This document shows positions 9,523-16,823 of a stretch of 56,565 bases of DNA, piece by piece. Numbering within the stretch: position 1 is the first letter of the stretch; every line of letters starts with the position of its first letter. The stretch is from JBPCQA01 sp050998615 (GTDB lineage: Bacteria; Actinomycetota; Actinomycetes; Propionibacteriales; Nocardioidaceae): the NCBI GenBank assembly GCA_050998615.1, contig JBPCQA010000010.1, forward strand, positions 1-56,565, read 5' to 3'. The notes under the pieces are model-generated. The model had not been told where the DNA came from, did no database searches, and was given only the letters and a program-made list of their open reading frames with translations. The position numbers were made by a program, and so were the translations under genes.

Positions 9523-10518
9523 GTGACCACAACTTCGGAGCCCGTGCGGCTCACCCATTTCGCCCAGGGCGGCGGCTGTGCCTGCAAGGTTCCACCGGGC
9601 GAATTGGAGCGAGTGCTGGCGGACCTGCCGACGAGCCGCCAGGGCGGGGATCTGCTGGTCGGGCTCGACCATGGCGATGACGCGGCCGTAGTGCGGATCG
9701 ACGGGGGCCGGGCCGTTGTCGCGACTGCGGACTTCTTTACACCGGTCGTCGACGACGCCTACGACTGGGGCAGGATCGCCGCCGCGAACGCCTTGTCGGA
9801 CGTGTACGCGATGGGTGGCGAGCCGTTGGTGGCGGTCAACCTGCTGGCCTGGCCGCGGGACCGGATCCCGTTCGAGCTCGCCGCGGAGGTGTTGCGGGGC
9901 GGAGCGGACGTGTGTGGCGCGGCGGGCGCGTATCTCGCCGGCGGCCACAGCATCGACGACCCAGAGCCGAAGTACGGCCTGGCCGTGACGGGGCTCGCCG
10001 ATGCTGGTCGGCTGTTGCGCAATGATGCGGGGAAGGCTGGCGTGCCCCTGACTCTGACTAAGCCGCTCGGTCTGGGCATCCTCAACAACCGGCACAAGGC
10101 GACCGGCGAGCGCTTCCCGGAGGCCGTCACCACCATGACCGAGCTCAACCGGGATGCGTCTCGGGCGGCGCTGGCCGCGGGCCTCGTCTGCGCGACCGAC
10201 GTCACCGGTTTCGGACTGCTTGGCCATCTGCTCAAGCTCATCCGCGCTAGCGGCGTGTCCGCGCGTCTGGACGCGCGCTCGGTTCCTTATCTGCACGGAG
10301 TTCGCGAGTCGCTGGCCGCCGGCTACGTGCCGGGTGGGTCCCGCCGCAACCTGGAATGGGTCCACCCGCACCTGCGCTCGCACCTGGGCGATGACGAGCT
10401 TTTGCTGCTCGCCGACGCCCAGACTTCCGGCGGGCTGCTCGTGGCCGGTGAGTTGCCCGGCCATCCAGTGGTTGGCGAGCTGGTGCCGGCCACCGAGTGG
10501 ACGATCGAGGTTCGCTGA
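9523..10518 (+). CDS. selD: selenide, water dikinase SelD
   Basis: Makes selenophosphate from selenide and ATP, the selenium donor for SelA. The N-terminal GGGCACK motif holds the catalytic cysteine (C19) and lysine (K22) of the PurM/SelD family, so this is the Cys form and not the Sec form. The GLDHGDDAAVV and TADFFTPVVDDAYDWGRIAAANALSDVYAMGG blocks are the ATP/Mg region, and DVTGFGLLGHL follows later. The frame is also open from a GTG at 9496, but that codon sits in a hairpin loop and has no SD. I use the GTG at 9523 (331 residues), with moderate certainty. It completes the selA/B/C/D set. Confidence 0.93.
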   Translation: MTTTSEPVRLTHFAQGGGCACKVPPGELERVLADLPTSRQGGDLLVGLDHGDDAAVVRIDGGRAVVATADFFTPVVDDAYDWGRIAAANALSDVYAMGGEPLVAVNLLAWPRDRIPFELAAEVLRGGADVCGAAGAYLAGGHSIDDPEPKYGLAVTGLADAGRLLRNDAGKAGVPLTLTKPLGLGILNNRHKATGERFPEAVTTMTELNRDASRAALAAGLVCATDVTGFGLLGHLLKLIRASGVSARLDARSVPYLHGVRESLAAGYVPGGSRRNLEWVHPHLRSHLGDDELLLLADAQTSGGLLVAGELPGHPVVGELVPATEWTIEVR

Positions 10519-10703
10519 CCGTCGTTCCGCCGAGCCGTCAGGTTTTCCGGTCAAGCTGCCATGTTCTTACCGCCGAGCCGGCAGAAAGTCTTCGCGGGGG
10601 TAGCCAGCCGCTTGGGATGCGCATACGCTGCATGCGCCCAACTGAACAGCGCTACGTCGAACGCCGAGTCCTGCCCCGCGACGCTAGCGACCATCATTCC
10701 CGA

Positions 10704-10870
10704 GACGAAACGAAAATCTCAGGGGGCAGGAGTGGGGGACCCACCTCCGCACATCGACCAGATCTTCGCGATATCGGCCAGCTCTCTTCGCGATGTGCTC
10801 CGGGGTTAAGTCGCCAATCATGGCGGCCGGACACCTTCTCGTCCGAACCCGACAGCTGACTCCACAGGCG
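10704..10870 (+). ncRNA. c-di-AMP (ydaO/yuaA) riboswitch
   Basis: The leader of the NlpC/P60 gene contains ATCTCAGGGGGCAGGAG with GGGGGACCCA, then GGGGTTAAGTCGCC with a GGCGGCC partner, and ends CCGAACCCGACAGCTGACTC followed by ACAGGCGTGAGAAGGAG. These blocks and their order match ydaO-type c-di-AMP riboswitches in front of actinobacterial cell-wall hydrolase genes such as rpfA. The upstream part, 10519-10703, holds no gene that I can support. Exact 5' boundary is approximate. Confidence 0.82.
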
Positions 10871-10889
10871 TGAGAAGGAGACCTCTTTC

Positions 10890-11369
10890 ATGCCTGCACT
10901 CGCAGCTTGGCGGCGCACCCTCGTCGCCGTACCCGTCATCATCGCCGCACTCATGTGCTCGCTGCTCTACGCACCCCAGGCCGGCGCACTGACCCTGACC
11001 GAGCAGAAGATCGCGCACGCCTTGGCGATCGGCATCAACCAGAAGGGCGATCCGTACCGCTACGGAGCCGCCGGCCCCAACGCCTTCGACTGCTCGGGCC
11101 TCACCTACTTCTCCTACCGAAGCGCTGGGTTGTATCTGCCGCGCACCGCGCAAGAGCAGTACAACTACGTTCGGCACATCACCAAGGCCCAAGTCCGCAA
11201 GGGCGACCTGGTCTTCTTCAAGAGCGGTGGATACGTCTACCACGTCGGGGTCTTCCTTGGCTGGGTGGACGGACACGGCTACATCTTGCATGCGCCGCAC
11301 ACCGGCACGGTCGTACGACGAGAACGCATCTGGACCACCGCCTGGTATCCCGGCACCGTCAAGCGTTAA
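10890..11369 (+). CDS. secreted NlpC/P60 peptidoglycan endopeptidase
   Basis: A 159-residue exported protein with a Sec signal peptide (hydrophobic VPVIIAALMCSLLYAPQAGA, cleavage near residue 33), followed directly by an NlpC/P60 domain. The catalytic Cys is in FDCSGLTYFSY, the His in YVYHVGVFL, and the polar third residue is likely the later HAPHTG His. It probably cleaves peptide cross-links of peptidoglycan. GAAGGAG lies nine bases before ATG. Expression is likely controlled by the c-di-AMP riboswitch directly upstream. It is short for the family, with no extra binding domain. Confidence 0.9.
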   Translation: MPALAAWRRTLVAVPVIIAALMCSLLYAPQAGALTLTEQKIAHALAIGINQKGDPYRYGAAGPNAFDCSGLTYFSYRSAGLYLPRTAQEQYNYVRHITKAQVRKGDLVFFKSGGYVYHVGVFLGWVDGHGYILHAPHTGTVVRRERIWTTAWYPGTVKR

Positions 11370-11438
11370 GAGCGGGCCTGTTCCACTGTCGGCCAGAAGG
11401 ACCGCACACGGTGGGAATTCCTCGGGCACACTTGAGGC

Positions 11439-12497
11439 ATGGCCCTTAGACCAAGGCTGGCAGCTGGCCTGTCCGCCGCGTTGATCGTCGCCGTGGCGGG
11501 TTGCACCGGCGGAGGTGGCCACCAGGACGCCTCCACCACCGCGCCGTCCGCGTCGCCCGTTGGACCGAGCAGCGGACCGATGACCCAGACGCCAACCAGC
11601 TCCGCGCCGCCTGTCACCCAGGCGACGCGCTGGCCGCTGACTGGCGAGCCGCTCACGGGTACACTGCCTGACCACCCGGCGTACGTCGTCAAGATCGACA
11701 ACACCACAAGCTCAGCGCCGCAGCTCGGTCTCGACCATGCCGACATGGTGGTGGAGGAGTTGGTCGAGGGCGGCCTGACCCGGCTGGCCGCATTCTTCTA
11801 CTCCAACATCCCCGACAACGTCGGCCCGGTCCGGTCGATGCGTGCCTCCGACATCGGCATCGTCGAGCCGGCGAACGCCTTCCTGGTCGCCTCCGGCGCC
11901 GCCGATGCCACCAAGCACCTCCTCAACCAGACCGACATCAACCGGGTCACCGAGGGGGCAACCGGGTTCTACCGCTCGAGCAGCCGCCCCGCGCCGTACA
12001 ACCTCTTCATCAGGCTTTCAGCGCTGGCCAAGAACCCGTCCCGGTCATGGAAACCACCGCCGGCGCCGTACTTGCCCTTCGGTCCGGCCGCTGACTTCAC
12101 CGGGACGGTCCCGGTGCGGAGCATCACCGCCACGTTCTCGGCTGCCCAGACGACCGACTGGAAGTACACCGGCAAGGCCTGGATCAGGACCGACTCCAAT
12201 GCACAGCCGAGCCATGACTTCCCGGTGGACAACGTGTTGATTTTGCGCGTGCGGCTCGGCGACGCGGGATACCAGGATCCGGCTGGCAACCCGGTGCCGG
12301 AGACGAAGTTCTATGGCTCGGGACAGGCCGTGCTCGTGCACGGCGACAAAGCTGTCGAGGGTGAGTGGCATAAGGCTGGCACCCAGGGGCGGGTGACGCT
12401 TGCCACCAAGCACGGGAAGCGGTTGAGCGTGCCGTTCGGACACACGTTCATCGAGCTCGTGCCGATGTCGGGCGGCGCGGTGGCGCTGCATCGCTGA
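11439..12497 (+). CDS. DUF3048 (YerB-like) lipoprotein
   Basis: A 352-residue putative lipoprotein. The N-terminus has a hydrophobic helix and the lipobox VAGC (Cys about residue 22), then a Ser/Thr/Pro-rich spacer. The domain starts at WPLTGEPL and contains HPAYVVKIDNTTSSAPQLGL, DMVVEELVEGGLTR and NVGPVRSMRASDI, which are hallmarks of DUF3048 (B. subtilis YerB). Function is unknown and location is probably the outer face of the membrane. The GAGG before ATG is unusually close (one base), so the start is less certain than the family call. Confidence 0.85.
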   Translation: MALRPRLAAGLSAALIVAVAGCTGGGGHQDASTTAPSASPVGPSSGPMTQTPTSSAPPVTQATRWPLTGEPLTGTLPDHPAYVVKIDNTTSSAPQLGLDHADMVVEELVEGGLTRLAAFFYSNIPDNVGPVRSMRASDIGIVEPANAFLVASGAADATKHLLNQTDINRVTEGATGFYRSSSRPAPYNLFIRLSALAKNPSRSWKPPPAPYLPFGPAADFTGTVPVRSITATFSAAQTTDWKYTGKAWIRTDSNAQPSHDFPVDNVLILRVRLGDAGYQDPAGNPVPETKFYGSGQAVLVHGDKAVEGEWHKAGTQGRVTLATKHGKRLSVPFGHTFIELVPMSGGAVALHR

Positions 12498-12523
12498 TTG
12501 GTGAAGCGATGCCTCCCGACGAG

Positions 12524-12540
12524 GGAGCCCGGCAGGCTCC
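12524..12540. terminator. short hairpin after DUF3048 gene
   Basis: GGAGCC (12524-12529) pairs with GGCTCC (12535-12540) around a five-base loop, 27 bases after the DUF3048 stop. No T run follows, so it is only a candidate terminator. Confidence 0.35.
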
Positions 12541-12548
12541 GATGTTGG

Positions 12549-12596
12549 GATCGCCCGGGCTGGCTGTTGTGTCTCATCAGATCGCCCGGGCTGGCT
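12549..12596. repeat. two 17-bp direct repeats
   Basis: GATCGCCCGGGCTGGCT occurs at 12549-12565 and again at 12580-12596, with a period of 31 bases. They lie in the intergenic region between the DUF3048 gene and the malic enzyme, 108 bp before the latter's start. Each copy contains the palindrome GCCCGGGC. This could be a pair of regulator sites or a local duplication. Confidence 0.5.
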
Positions 12597-12703
12597 CAGC
12601 GCCTGATCTTGGCGCAGGAGGACAGGCACGATTGGGCGCGACGCCACGACACAATTCGGTATCCGGGCCCACCCGGCAGGGGGATTGTTGCGATGATGGA
12701 GTC

Positions 12704-14095
12704 ATGGCTGTGACTCCCAGCGTGTCCTACTCCATCACGGTCCGCCTAGTGGTGCCTGCCGGCGGAACCGCGGTCAGCCAGCTCACCACCGCCGTCGAGC
12801 TTGCTGGCGGGATCGTCACTGCCCTCGACGTCACCGCGTCCGGTGTCGACCAGCTCAGGATCGACGTGACCTGCGCGGCGCGCGACACCAGCCATGCCGA
12901 CACGATCGTCGAGGCCCTGCGCGGCGTGGAGGGGGTCGACGTACACAAGGTCTCGGACCGGACATTCCTGATGCACCTCGGCGGCACCATCGAGATGGCC
13001 TCCAAACACGCGATCCGCAACCGCGACGACCTCTCGATGGTCTACACCCCCGGTGTCGCCCGGGTCAGCCTGGCGATTGCCGCCAACCCCGAGGACGCCC
13101 GCCGGCTCACCGTGAAGCGCAATGCCGTGGCCGTGGTCACCGACGGGTCCGCGGTCCTTGGCCTGGGCAACATAGGGCCAGCGGCTGCCCTGCCGGTGAT
13201 GGAGGGTAAGGCGGCGCTGTTCAAGCGATTCGCCGGTATCGACGCGTGGCCGCTGTGCCTCGACACCCAAGACGTCGACGAGATCGTCCGGACCGTGCAG
13301 GTGGTTGCTCCGGTGTTCGCCGGCATCAACCTCGAGGACATCTCGGCACCGCGCTGTTTCGAGATCGAGGCACGGTTGCGCGAGCTGCTCGACATCCCGG
13401 TCTTTCACGACGACCAACACGGTACGGCGATCGTGGTGCTCGCCGCGTTGACCAACGCGTTGCGGGTGGTCGGCAAGAACCTCGCCGACGTCCGCATCGT
13501 CATGTCGGGCGCGGGAGCAGCCGGATCGGCGATCGTGCGCATCATCGTCGCGGCCGGTGCGCGCAACGTCGTCGTCGCTGACGTCGCGGGCGTCATCCAT
13601 GCCAACCGCACCCCGATGGATCGGTCATTGCAGTGGATCGCCGACCACACCAACGCGGACCGCTTCGAGGGATCTCTCAAAGAGGCGGTGAAGAACGCCG
13701 ACGTGTTCATCGGGGTCTCGGTGCCCGATGTGCTCGACGGCCGCGATGTGGAGGCGATGGCCGACCAAGCCATCGTGTTTGCGTTGGCGAACCCCGACCC
13801 TGAGGTCGATCCGGCCGAGGCCCGCGGGTATGCAGCGGTGGTGGCGACCGGCCGCTCGGACTATCCCAACCAAATCAACAATGTGCTGGCCTTCCCCGGG
13901 GTCTTCCGCGGCCTGCTTGACGCATCGGCGTCCACCATCGAAGACTCGATGCTGGTAGCGGCCGCCCAAGCCATCGCGTCTACAGTCAAGGACGACGAGC
14001 TCAACGCCAACTACGTGATCCCGAGCGTCTTTCACGAGGAAGTCCACAAGGCCGTGGCCAACGCGGTCAGAGAAGCCGCCCAGGGAGCTGGCTGA
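12704..14095 (+). CDS. NAD(P)-dependent malic enzyme with N-terminal ACT domain
   Basis: A 463-residue enzyme that oxidatively decarboxylates malate to pyruvate. Residues about 1-80 form an ACT-like regulatory domain (YSITVRLVVPAGGTAVSQLT). The catalytic part follows with VYTPGVARVS (catalytic Tyr), MEGKAALFKRFAGIDAWP (catalytic Lys), EDISAPRCFEIE and DDQHGTA (metal ligands), then the dinucleotide-binding GAGAAGSA loop and NQINNVLAFPG near the end. The open frame extends far upstream, but the ATG at 12704 precedes the ACT strand and fits the family. Its GGAG lies only two bases from the ATG, so the exact start is uncertain. The next gene begins two bases after the stop. Confidence 0.92.
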   Translation: MAVTPSVSYSITVRLVVPAGGTAVSQLTTAVELAGGIVTALDVTASGVDQLRIDVTCAARDTSHADTIVEALRGVEGVDVHKVSDRTFLMHLGGTIEMASKHAIRNRDDLSMVYTPGVARVSLAIAANPEDARRLTVKRNAVAVVTDGSAVLGLGNIGPAAALPVMEGKAALFKRFAGIDAWPLCLDTQDVDEIVRTVQVVAPVFAGINLEDISAPRCFEIEARLRELLDIPVFHDDQHGTAIVVLAALTNALRVVGKNLADVRIVMSGAGAAGSAIVRIIVAAGARNVVVADVAGVIHANRTPMDRSLQWIADHTNADRFEGSLKEAVKNADVFIGVSVPDVLDGRDVEAMADQAIVFALANPDPEVDPAEARGYAAVVATGRSDYPNQINNVLAFPGVFRGLLDASASTIEDSMLVAAAQAIASTVKDDELNANYVIPSVFHEEVHKAVANAVREAAQGAG

Positions 14096-14097
14096 TC

Positions 14098-14649
14098 ATG
14101 GTCTTCCACGCCGGCCAACTGCTGATCGCGACCCCGCGGCTGATCGACCCGAACTTCGCCAGATCGGTGATCTTCCTGCTCGACCATGACCACGACGGCG
14201 CGCTGGGGGTGGTGATCAACCGGCCGTCCGAGCTTCCGCTGAACGTCGTACTGCCCGGCTGGGGGGACGCCGTGGCCGAGCCGACGATGCTGTTCAGCGG
14301 TGGGCCGGTGGCGCCAGAGTCCGCGTTGGCGGTCGGCCTGTCGGTGGGATCGGGGCCGCCGGACGGTTTCAAGCGGCTCACCGGCGACTTCGGGCTCGTC
14401 GACCTCGACGCGGCGCCGCAGGACGTGCTGCCGTCGCTCGTGGGTCTGCGTGTCTTCTCCGGATACTCCGGCTGGGGTGACGGTCAACTCGAGGCGGAGA
14501 TCCTCGCGGGATCGTGGTACGTCGTCAACGCGGTGCCCAATGACCTCTTGCATCCCGATCCGGAAAACCTCTGGCGCTCGATCCTGCGACGACAAGCCGG
14601 TGAGCTCGCGTACGTCGCCAACTTCCCCGCTGACCCCACCATGAACTGA
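14098..14649 (+). CDS. YqgE/AlgH family protein
   Basis: A 183-residue protein of the UPF0301/DUF179 (YqgE, AlgH) family. Visible family blocks are GQLLIATPRLIDPNFARSVI, a DGALGVVINRP stretch, FSGGPV and YSGWGDGQLEAE. The molecular role of the family is unresolved. It starts two bases after the malic enzyme stop, so the two are almost certainly cotranscribed. Length and motifs indicate an intact gene. Confidence 0.92.
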   Translation: MVFHAGQLLIATPRLIDPNFARSVIFLLDHDHDGALGVVINRPSELPLNVVLPGWGDAVAEPTMLFSGGPVAPESALAVGLSVGSGPPDGFKRLTGDFGLVDLDAAPQDVLPSLVGLRVFSGYSGWGDGQLEAEILAGSWYVVNAVPNDLLHPDPENLWRSILRRQAGELAYVANFPADPTMN

Positions 14650-14711
14650 CACGATCAGCAACCCGGGGCCTCTTATCGTCTCGGTCGCATCCGGCGCCGC
14701 GGTTAGAATGG

Positions 14712-14981
14712 GTGGCTGTGACGACCAAACTCAGTCCAGGCGTCGAGACGATCGAGGACCGCCGCACCGAAGGGGCGTTCGACGAGGGCGACCACGACCG
14801 CTTCAGTCACTATGCCCGCAAGGACAAGCTGACCGACGCCATGGTCATGGGCACACCGGTCGTTGCCCTGTGCGGGAAGGTCTGGGTGCCGAGCCGTGAC
14901 CCGAAGAAGTATCCCGTCTGCCCCGCCTGCAAGGACATCTGGGAGTCGCTGTCGAGAGGTGACGCGGGCGACGACACGTAG
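14712..14981 (+). CDS. DUF3039 small protein
   Basis: An 89-residue protein that begins at GTG (14712 or 14718). The conserved block contains RFSHYARKDKLTDAMVMGTPVVALCGK and then VCPACKDIWE with two cysteines spaced CPAC, suggesting a small zinc-binding site with the earlier Cys. This is the actinobacteria-restricted DUF3039 family of unknown role. A TAGAAT -10-like box at 14704-14709 lies so close that the message would be leaderless if the 14718 GTG is used. Confidence 0.85.
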   Translation: MAVTTKLSPGVETIEDRRTEGAFDEGDHDRFSHYARKDKLTDAMVMGTPVVALCGKVWVPSRDPKKYPVCPACKDIWESLSRGDAGDDT

Positions 14982-15023
14982 AACTGCGGGCGCGTGCGGA
15001 CTGCGTAATTCGCCGCCTGGGCG

Positions 15024-15035
15024 TATCTTGAGAGA
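15024..15035 (+). promoter_or_regulatory. TATCTTGAGAGA motif upstream of first APC permease
   Basis: Identical 12-mer to the one ahead of the formate dehydrogenase operon, located 31 bp before the permease ATG. TGGG precedes both copies. It could be an operator or a -10 element; no experiment or other copy is available here. Confidence 0.3.
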
Positions 15036-15065
15036 GGCCTATTGGTGAGTCTCGAGGAGCGCAAC

Positions 15066-16724
15066 ATGGCGACAACGGCACAATCGGCGCAACAAGATCC
15101 CAGTCGTGACCTCCGTCGTCACGTAGGCACGATTGGGCTGCTCTTCGCGAGCGTCGGATCGATCATCGGCTCGGGTTGGTTGTTCGGGGCGCTGAGTGCG
15201 TCCCAGCAAGCGGGCCCTGCCGCTCTCATTTCCTGGGCCGTCGGCGGCATCATGATCTTGTTGATCGCGCTCGTCTATGCCGAGCTCGGCACCATGTTTC
15301 CGTTGTCGGGTGGGGTGGTTCGGTTTCCCCATATCTCGTTCGGCTCTTTCGCCAGCTATTCGATGGGCTGGGTTACCTGGGTGGCGGCGGCCACCGTGGC
15401 CCCCATCGAGGTTGAGGGTGCGTTGCAGTATGCGACAAAGTACGCACCCTTCACCAACAAGCACATCGTTAGCGGTTCCACCGTCCACACCCTGACGGCG
15501 CTCGGCTACATCGTGGCCGTGATCGCGATGGCGGTGTTCGTGGTGATCAACTACATAGGAGTCCGGTGGTTCGCGCGGGTCAACAACGTGCTCGTCTGGT
15601 GGAAGCTGGCGATCATCACCCTTGTGATCATCGCTTTCCTCGTCACGGCCTTCCATGGCAGCAACTTCACGAGCTACGGCTTCAAACCGGAGGGTTGGCA
15701 TGGCGTCTTCACCGCCATCGCTACCTCCGGCATCGTCTTCTCATACTTGGGCTTTCGCCAGGGCATCGAGCTGGCGGGCGAGACAGACAATCCGAAACGC
15801 AACGTGCCGATAGCCGTCGTCGGGTCGGTCATCCTCACCGCGATCATCTACATCTGCCTGCAGTTGGCGTTCATCGGTTCGCTCGACCCCAGCATCCTGG
15901 CGAAGTCGAAAGGCTGGGCCAACCTGAATTTCCTGAACGACTTCGGTCCGCTTGCTGCGCTGGCGACCATCCTCGGTTTGGGCTGGTTGGCGGTGCTGCT
16001 GTACATCGATGCGATCGTCTCACCGGCAGACACGGGTCTCATCTACACAACGGTGACCTCGCGGATCTCGTATGCGATGGCAAGGAACGGCAATACGCCG
16101 GCCGGTCTGGCAAGAACGACCAACCGCGGAGTACCGTTCGTCAGTCTGGTTGTCACCTTCATCATCGGACTCATCGTCTTCTTGCCGTTCCCGAGCTGGC
16201 AGCAGCTTGTTGGGTTCATCACGTCAGCCACGGTGTTGTCGTTCGGCTCGGGGCCGCTGGTGCTCGCGGCGATGCGCAAGCAGATCCCAGACCAGGAACG
16301 ACCGTTCCGGCTGCCCGGTGGCCATACCATCCCCCTCCTGGCGTTCTGGTCGTCCAACCTCATCGTCTACTGGTCGGGTTGGGATGTCGATTGGAAGCTC
16401 TTTGTGGCTGTCCTGATCGGCTTTGTATTACTGGTGATCTTCGAGCTCATCGGCGCGCAGCCCTCCCTTGAGTGGCGCTCGGGAATCACCTGGGTGTTGC
16501 CCTGGTTCGGTGGTCTCGCGTTCTTCTCGTACATCGGTGACTACGGCGGTGGTAGAGGATGGATCGGCTTCGGGACAGCTATCCCGATCCTTCTCGCCTT
16601 CTCGATCATCATCTATTTCCTTGCCTTGTATGTCAGGCTCGCCCCGGCAAGGGTCCACGAGAACATCGAACACTCGAGACGCGAGGCCGAGGTCGAAGTG
16701 GCCGAGCTGGGCGCAGCACCCTGA
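15066..16724 (+). CDS. APC superfamily amino-acid permease, copy 1
   Basis: A 552-residue transporter with about twelve hydrophobic helices. The N-terminal GLLFASVGSIIGSGWLFGALSASQQAGPAA has the GSGWLFG helix-1 break characteristic of amino acid/polyamine/cation family permeases, and GIELAGETDNPKRNVP is the usual loop after helix 6. GAGGAG lies six bases before the ATG at 15066. The 8-codon upstream extension from a TTG is less likely, because the paralogue downstream starts at the same place. Substrate is unknown; proton-coupled uptake of an acidic or neutral amino acid is a guess from the family. Confidence 0.9.
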   Translation: MATTAQSAQQDPSRDLRRHVGTIGLLFASVGSIIGSGWLFGALSASQQAGPAALISWAVGGIMILLIALVYAELGTMFPLSGGVVRFPHISFGSFASYSMGWVTWVAAATVAPIEVEGALQYATKYAPFTNKHIVSGSTVHTLTALGYIVAVIAMAVFVVINYIGVRWFARVNNVLVWWKLAIITLVIIAFLVTAFHGSNFTSYGFKPEGWHGVFTAIATSGIVFSYLGFRQGIELAGETDNPKRNVPIAVVGSVILTAIIYICLQLAFIGSLDPSILAKSKGWANLNFLNDFGPLAALATILGLGWLAVLLYIDAIVSPADTGLIYTTVTSRISYAMARNGNTPAGLARTTNRGVPFVSLVVTFIIGLIVFLPFPSWQQLVGFITSATVLSFGSGPLVLAAMRKQIPDQERPFRLPGGHTIPLLAFWSSNLIVYWSGWDVDWKLFVAVLIGFVLLVIFELIGAQPSLEWRSGITWVLPWFGGLAFFSYIGDYGGGRGWIGFGTAIPILLAFSIIIYFLALYVRLAPARVHENIEHSRREAEVEVAELGAAP

Positions 16725-16758
16725 TAGACACCGCTGAATCAGCCGGCGTACATAGGGC

Positions 16759-16782
16759 AAGTCACGAATGGGCACGTGACTT
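16759..16782. promoter_or_regulatory. inverted repeat AAGTCACG-N8-CGTGACTT
   Basis: AAGTCACG (16759-16766) and CGTGACTT (16775-16782) form a perfect 8-bp inverted repeat, 41 bp before the second permease. It could be an operator for that gene or a weak terminator for the first. No T tract follows. Confidence 0.4.
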
Positions 16783-16823
16783 CCGATGACGGATGAACCG
16801 TCGCGACGCGAAGGAGGGCACTC

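Noticed and set aside
8413..10554. Minus-strand frame of 713 codons opposite the formate dehydrogenase and selD genes
   Set aside because: It is a GC-rich shadow of well-supported plus-strand genes, Arg-rich and without domains.
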